Source: Duganella sp. OV510 (lineage in GTDB: Bacteria > Pseudomonadota > Gammaproteobacteria > Burkholderiales > Burkholderiaceae_D). From it: a stretch of 64,000 bases of DNA. The notes under the pieces were generated by a model. The model was given only the letters and a program-made list of their open reading frames with translations, made no database searches and was not told the DNA's origin. Numbering within the stretch: position 1 is the first letter of the stretch; each line of letters opens with the position of its first letter. This document shows, in pieces, positions 59,706 to 64,000 of this stretch. The DNA is taken from assembly GCF_900100205.1 (NCBI RefSeq), contig NZ_FNEQ01000003.1, positions 124,001 to 188,000 of the forward strand. Reading direction: 5' to 3'. The translations under genes and the position numbers were made by a program.

Positions 59706-62700
59706 TTAGAACTTGGCGCGCAGGCCCAGCGAGTAGGTACGGCCTGGGGAGTACTGCGTGAACAGCGCGTTCGAGTATTGGAAGTAACCGCTACGCGAAT
59801 TGTTGCCCAGGTTGACGATGTCGAAGTTCAGCGTAGGCCAGTTGTCCTTGTCGAACACTTCCGCCAGGTCGATGCTCGACGAGAAGTCCAGCTGCTTGTA
59901 GTCGTTGCCATACAGCGCGGCCTGGGTGATGCCGTTCTGGTTGGCCGAGGCGTTCTGGCTGCCTTTCGAGAAGGTGTGCGCCAGGCGCGCCATGTAGCCG
60001 TGGTTCTCGTAGTAGATCGAGAAGTTGTTGGTACGCTTAGGTACGCCCAGGGCCACGAAGCCGGCCGAGCCTTCGCCGCTGGCGCGCTGGTTGATGAAGG
60101 TTGCCGTCTCGCTGATGCCGAAGCCACGGATAGGCAGGATCTTGTCCAGCGGTTGCACCCAGCCCAGCTCCAGGCCACGGATACGCAGGTCGCCATCGGC
60201 GTTGCGGGCACGGGTCAGCACCACGGTGGCAGCGTCAGGACCGCCACGCGAATTGATCGCGGTCTGCTGGTTAGGCGTCAGCGTGCCGTAGTTGATGCCG
60301 TAGGCGGCCAGCGAGCTGAATGGCGCGGTGACGTTCTCGTTGATGGTGAAGCCTTCAACGTTTTTCTGGAACACGGTCAGGCTGACGTAGCCTTCGCGGC
60401 CGGTGTACCAGTCGATGCCCAGGTCGATATTATCCGACAGGTAAGGCTTCAGCGCTGGATTGCCGACCGAACCGATGTCCGCCGAGACCGACGAGAAGTT
60501 CACGCCAGGACGCAGCGCGTTCGGGTCGGCGCGGGTCATGCTGCGCGACAGGGCGGCGCGCGCCACCAGGTTTTCACGCAGATTGACAGCGATGGTGCCC
60601 GATGGCAGCGTGTTGTTGTAGGTGGTTTCCTGATACACCCACTGATCCATGTTTGGATACTTGCTGCCGTTCAGCGTCAGGCTGGCGTTGCGCGGATCGG
60701 CGATCGAGTTCAGCGAGCCCACCGACTGCTTGGTGCGGACGTAGCGTACGCCGGCGTTGTAGCGGGTCGGGAAGCCGGCCAGTTCGGTCTTGCCGTTGGC
60801 TTCGAAATACAGGCCGGTGGTTTTCTCGCCGATGAAGCCCGAGCTGGCGCCGGTCGACGACGCGCCGCTGGCCGGTGCGTTGTTATAGAACGACTGATAG
60901 TTCGAATCCTTGGCGAACCGGTCCCAGTCCACGACCACCTTGCCATACGGGCCAGGCACGATGTAGCTAGCCAGCGCGCTTTGCGGAATCAGCGAACCGC
61001 CGTAGGTCAGCGGCGTGGTGGCGCCGGCGGTGTAGCCGGTGCCGTAGCCTGGATACAGCGCAGCAGCGCTGGCGCCCGGGGTCGACGCACCGTTACAGGC
61101 TGGTGCACCGTTCGGGCCTTGCAGGAACACGCTAGGATTGTTGCCGCACACCGCAGCTTGCCATGCGGCCGAGTTGTCGGAGGCGCGGATGGTGCGGGTG
61201 ATGTCGTCGTAAGCGATACCGCCCTTCAGGTTGAACTTCTCGTCGCCCCAGGTCAGATCGCTGTGGAAGCCCTTGGTCTTGGTGTCGCGGAACTCGTTCT
61301 GGATGTTGACGCGGCCGGTGTTCCACACATAGTTGGCCGGGTTGTTCAGATCGGTGCTGGAGACGATCGACGGAATGCCACCGTTGTTGGCGTAGGTGAC
61401 GGTGTTGCCGCTGTTCGGTGCGGTGATCAGGTAAACCGTCGGCGCTTCGTGGCTGAACTTACTCTTGGTGTAGTTGACTTGCGCATCCAGTTTCAGGGTC
61501 GGGGTGATCTTCCACTCCATGCCCGGATTGATGCCGAGCATGTCGACCTTGTCGCGGCGGTAGCCGTGCTCGAAGAAGTTCTGCGTGTTGGCGAAGGTGC
61601 CGCCGGTGACCGTGCAACCGTTGCTGCAATCGGATTTGTCGACCGTCATGTTCAGCGGGATCATGCCGCCGTTACGCACCGACCAGTCGTAGTCCATACG
61701 CGTCATGTTGTCGTCGCGCTTGCTGTACATGGTGTCCAGGTAGAAGTGCAGCGCGTCCGACGGACGGTATTCGGCGCTGAAGATCGCCGAGCCCTTGTCC
61801 TTGGTGCCGTAGTAATCCATGGTACGGCCCAGGCGCGGCACGATGCCCTTGTTGATCTGGTCGATGGTCAGGCCCGGGTTGTGCGCCAGCAGCCATGCCT
61901 GGTCGATCACTTCGCCGGTGACCAGGCCGTTGCCGGCGCCAGCTGGCACGGTGGCAGGGATGGTCCAGTTGCCGCCGCCGGTGCTGTTGCGGCCAGGGCC
62001 GGTGTTTTGCGCAGCCGACAGGTTGGCGTTGGTGTAGCCGACGGTTTCCCAGCCGGTGGTGTGGATTTGCTGGCGCGACAGGGCGATGCCGCCCAGGATG
62101 CCCCAGTTGCCGAAAGTCTGGCTGGCGATGATCGAGCCGCGGCCGCCGGTCTTGTCAGCGATCTTCTGCTTGGTGGCGGTGTAGCTGGCGCTGACGTATT
62201 TGCCTTCCTTGTCGAACGGACGGGCGCTGCGCAGATTGACCACACCAGCGGCGCCGCCTTCGATCATGCCGGCGGTCGGGCTCTTGCTGACGGTCAGCTT
62301 GGTGAACAGGTCGGTTGGCAGCAGGTCGAGGTCGACCTCGCGGTTGGTGTTGGCGCCGTCGATCGGGCCCGACGATGCCACGGCCACCGGCGCGCCGTTC
62401 AGCAGGATCTTGGTGAAGCTCGAACCCAGGCCACGGATCTGGATGGTGGCGCCTTCGCCGGTGATGTCGCGCGACACGCCAACGCCTGGGATGCGGCTCA
62501 GCGATTCAGCGATGTTCTTGTCCGGGAATTTACCGATGTCTTCGGCGTTGATCGAATCCTGGAAGCCAACGGACTCTTTTTTGTCCTTGGCCGACGACAG
62601 CAGCGAGTTGCGGTAGCCGCTGACCTTGACGACGGTCATGCCGGCGTCATCCTGCACGGCAGCGTCTTGTGCCGCTGGCGCAGCGGCTTGTGGCGCTTCC

Positions 62701-62795
62701 TGAGCGTATGATTGCGCTATCAAACCTGCCATGACGGTCAGGGTGAACGCGACTTTCCGGCCAGCATGCCGGGATTTGTGTTGTTTAACTAACAT
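59706..62795 (-). CDS. TonB-dependent receptor (Caulobacter type)
   Basis: The 1029-residue outer-membrane receptor has a signal peptide, a plug domain (SVGFQDSINAEDIGKFPDKN, ESLSRIPGVGVSRDI) and a 22-strand barrel ending in Phe (LGLRAKF). The plug and size match the TIGR01782-like receptors that import carbohydrates in Caulobacter and relatives. The ATG at 62795 has AAGGAG upstream. The downstream glycosidase and glucarate dehydratase suggest a plant-sugar substrate. Confidence 0.92.
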   Translation of the reverse strand: MLVKQHKSRHAGRKVAFTLTVMAGLIAQSYAQEAPQAAAPAAQDAAVQDDAGMTVVKVSGYRNSLLSSAKDKKESVGFQDSINAEDIGKFPDKNIAESLSRIPGVGVSRDITGEGATIQIRGLGSSFTKILLNGAPVAVASSGPIDGANTNREVDLDLLPTDLFTKLTVSKSPTAGMIEGGAAGVVNLRSARPFDKEGKYVSASYTATKQKIADKTGGRGSIIASQTFGNWGILGGIALSRQQIHTTGWETVGYTNANLSAAQNTGPGRNSTGGGNWTIPATVPAGAGNGLVTGEVIDQAWLLAHNPGLTIDQINKGIVPRLGRTMDYYGTKDKGSAIFSAEYRPSDALHFYLDTMYSKRDDNMTRMDYDWSVRNGGMIPLNMTVDKSDCSNGCTVTGGTFANTQNFFEHGYRRDKVDMLGINPGMEWKITPTLKLDAQVNYTKSKFSHEAPTVYLITAPNSGNTVTYANNGGIPSIVSSTDLNNPANYVWNTGRVNIQNEFRDTKTKGFHSDLTWGDEKFNLKGGIAYDDITRTIRASDNSAAWQAAVCGNNPSVFLQGPNGAPACNGASTPGASAAALYPGYGTGYTAGATTPLTYGGSLIPQSALASYIVPGPYGKVVVDWDRFAKDSNYQSFYNNAPASGASSTGASSGFIGEKTTGLYFEANGKTELAGFPTRYNAGVRYVRTKQSVGSLNSIADPRNASLTLNGSKYPNMDQWVYQETTYNNTLPSGTIAVNLRENLVARAALSRSMTRADPNALRPGVNFSSVSADIGSVGNPALKPYLSDNIDLGIDWYTGREGYVSLTVFQKNVEGFTINENVTAPFSSLAAYGINYGTLTPNQQTAINSRGGPDAATVVLTRARNADGDLRIRGLELGWVQPLDKILPIRGFGISETATFINQRASGEGSAGFVALGVPKRTNNFSIYYENHGYMARLAHTFSKGSQNASANQNGITQAALYGNDYKQLDFSSSIDLAEVFDKDNWPTLNFDIVNLGNNSRSGYFQYSNALFTQYSPGRTYSLGLRAKF

Positions 62796-62878
62796 TGCCA
62801 GTCTCCTTCGGGGTAGATCACCGTGGTTATTGTTATGAATCACGCAACTTGCTGCATAAATGGTTGCGCGATCATTTG

Positions 62879-62908
62879 AGTGTAAAAGTTTTTAAAAGTT
62901 ATTGTCAA
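62879..62908 (-). promoter_or_regulatory. Putative promoter of the TonB receptor gene
   Basis: On the minus strand TTGACA (62903-62908) and TACACT (62879-62884) are 18 bp apart in an AT-rich stretch, about 84 bp upstream of the ATG. The 330-bp gap up to 63125 also contains the leader of the glycine-zipper gene and no other element that I can support. Confidence 0.6.
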
Positions 62909-63125
62909 CCAAAATTAATCGCAAAATGTTATACGCTACCATTTGATATTAAAGTGCTATCGCAACAGGCGCATGTCCAGAGGGGAAACACGTTTGGGGG
63001 AGGAAAAGGACAGGTGTGGCGGCGTAACAACTGCTTACGATCGAAACACTTTTTAGGTCACCGCTTGTGTCGGCCGCTGCGTTGTAGGGGAAAGCGCCAC
63101 TGATGGCGTATTCAGGAGAAATCAA

Positions 63126-63587
63126 ATGGAAAATTCCCGCATGCACCCGATGATGATTGTGGCCGCCACCTCGGTAACCCTGGTCAGCCTGCTTGGCGCC
63201 GCTTCCATTGCCGGCATTCTGCCTAATTCGCAGGCAAAGCAGAACGAGATGACGGCGCCGGTGGCCGCGCAAGCCGCTGTACCTGCCGCGTCGCCCTTGC
63301 CTTCTGCTTCTGCCAAGCCTGCCGCTCCCGCGCCAGCCCCGCGCCGTGTGGTCGAACATAAAACTGTGGTACATCACAGCTATGCGCAAGCGCCAGCCCC
63401 GGCGCCCGCTCCCGCTCCGGTCGCGCAAAACAGCCCGCTGGGCATGGGCATCGGTGCAGTGGTCGGCGGCCTGCTCGGTAACCAGGTCGGCAGCGGCAAT
63501 GGCCGCAAGCTGGCGACGGTTGCCGGCGCGGTAGGCGGCGCTTACGCCGGCAACGAAATTGCCAAACGCAACCAGCAGCAGCAATAA
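63126..63587 (+). CDS. Glycine-zipper 2TM domain protein
   Basis: The 153-residue protein has an N-terminal membrane anchor (MIVAATSVTLVSLLGAASIAG), an Ala/Pro-rich linker and a C-terminal glycine-zipper segment (LGMGIGAVVGGLLGNQVGSG). This Rick_17kDa/OmpA-associated type is found in cell-envelope proteins of Burkholderiales. AGGAG precedes the ATG. A bidirectional terminator follows. Function is uncertain. Confidence 0.88.
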   Translation: MENSRMHPMMIVAATSVTLVSLLGAASIAGILPNSQAKQNEMTAPVAAQAAVPAASPLPSASAKPAAPAPAPRRVVEHKTVVHHSYAQAPAPAPAPAPVAQNSPLGMGIGAVVGGLLGNQVGSGNGRKLATVAGAVGGAYAGNEIAKRNQQQQ

Positions 63588-63615
63588 AAAAAATGCCCGG
63601 CGAGAGCCGGGCTTT
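63586..63615. terminator. Bidirectional terminator
   Basis: GCCCGGC, loop GAGA, GCCGGGC with an A-run on the left, giving an eight-T run on the minus strand and a shorter T-run on the plus strand. It serves both flanking genes. Confidence 0.85.
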
Positions 63616-63621
63616 GCTACA

Positions 63622-64000
63622 TCAGTACTTGGCTGGCGCGTTAGGCGCCGGGGTCGCAGAGCGGATGAAATCGCGCAGGTCGTCGTTGGAGGTCGCCAGG
63701 TCTTCCGAACGCAGATACATCATGTGGCCGCTGCGGTAGCCCTCGAAGCGCAGCCGATCCTTCATCTTGCCGCTCGGGTCCAGTTGCCACATGGTGTACT
63801 TGGCGTCGAAGTAGGTGCAGGCGCCATCGTAGTAGCCCGACTGTATCATCACCTTCAGGTAAGGATTGGCGGCCATCGCCAGGCGCAGGTTCTCGCCGGT
63901 GTTCTCGTTCTTGAAGTCCCACGGATGCACATCGCCGAACAGGTTGTACTTGATGTCGGTCTTGAAGCCCAGGTCATTGCGCAGGTACTGGTTGATGGCC
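63622..64000 (-). CDS. S10-like serine carboxypeptidase, C-terminal part
   Basis: The frame stays open to the window edge, so the gene continues beyond it. The visible end includes QSGYYDGACTYFDAKYTMW with a candidate catalytic Asp and FEGYRSGHMMYLR with the catalytic His, matching the peptidase S10 family, and ends PAPNAPAKY. The nucleophile Ser would lie beyond the window. Confidence 0.75.
   Translation of the reverse strand, partial: AINQYLRNDLGFKTDIKYNLFGDVHPWDFKNENTGENLRLAMAANPYLKVMIQSGYYDGACTYFDAKYTMWQLDPSGKMKDRLRFEGYRSGHMMYLRSEDLATSNDDLRDFIRSATPAPNAPAKY

Noticed and set aside
59778-62711. 977-codon plus-strand frame antisense to the TonB receptor
   Set aside because: Shadow of a long high-GC gene; no conserved motif.

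Overview
The window is GC-rich, densely coded bacterial chromosome that looks like a betaproteobacterium of the Burkholderiales, most likely Oxalobacteraceae (Duganella/Massilia-like). This placement is inferred from the trxA-rho-rpmE (type B L31) order, a large Caulobacter-type TonB receptor, a likely DUF2863 protein and a GGGGTCAG-type palindrome. No phage, CRISPR array or complete insertion sequence was seen.

Region by region. 0-6.7 kb: a carboxymuconolactone decarboxylase-like protein and a class III aminotransferase, facing a four-gene minus-strand operon: a KamA-type radical SAM aminomutase, an MFS transporter, a prolyl-4-hydroxylase-like dioxygenase and an FAH-family hydrolase. 6.8-16.9 kb: a secreted Cache protein with a chemoreceptor, 3-methyladenine glycosylase, an HDOD protein, a DUF2863-like protein, a TPR/transglutaminase-like lipoprotein, a BACON/beta-propeller lipoprotein, a Rossmann-only protein and a GNAT enzyme. 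16.9-26 kb: a metzincin-like DUF4214 protein, a deoxyinosine glycosylase, an Mpo1-like membrane protein, a 44-residue membrane peptide, an EamA exporter, a second GNAT enzyme, a fused osmolyte binding protein/permease and a large zinc metalloprotease.

26-40 kb: a complete histidine-utilisation operon, hutU-H-G-F-D-I, of the five-step type (HutF plus HutG). Its probable repressor gene hutC lies about 6 kb away. Both promoters carry a TTGT...ACAA palindrome between or over the promoter hexamers. Between them lie a secreted amidohydrolase, an MsbA-type exporter, an 89-bp perfect palindrome, and ada overlapping a 2OG-Fe(II) oxygenase gene.

40-53 kb: a hybrid histidine kinase whose sensor is an NMT1-like binding protein, a receiver-only regulator, trxA, rho, rpmE2, a GT-C-like membrane glycosyltransferase, a solute-binding protein, a divergent FtsH paralogue with a 44-residue basic peptide, and a coiled-coil membrane protein. 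53-64 kb: tRNA-Leu(CAA), a 199-bp inverted-repeat element, a LysR gene divergent from an SDR/NTF2/VOC operon whose last gene has an in-frame amber stop, a carbohydrate locus (TonB receptor, GH35-like hydrolase, glucarate dehydratase), a glycine-zipper protein and the end of an S10-like peptidase gene.

The best candidates for undescribed biology are the radical SAM/dioxygenase operon, the ada-linked oxygenase, the divergent FtsH unit, the interrupted VOC gene and the two inverted-repeat elements. All functional calls rest on reading motifs and context; no database search was run.
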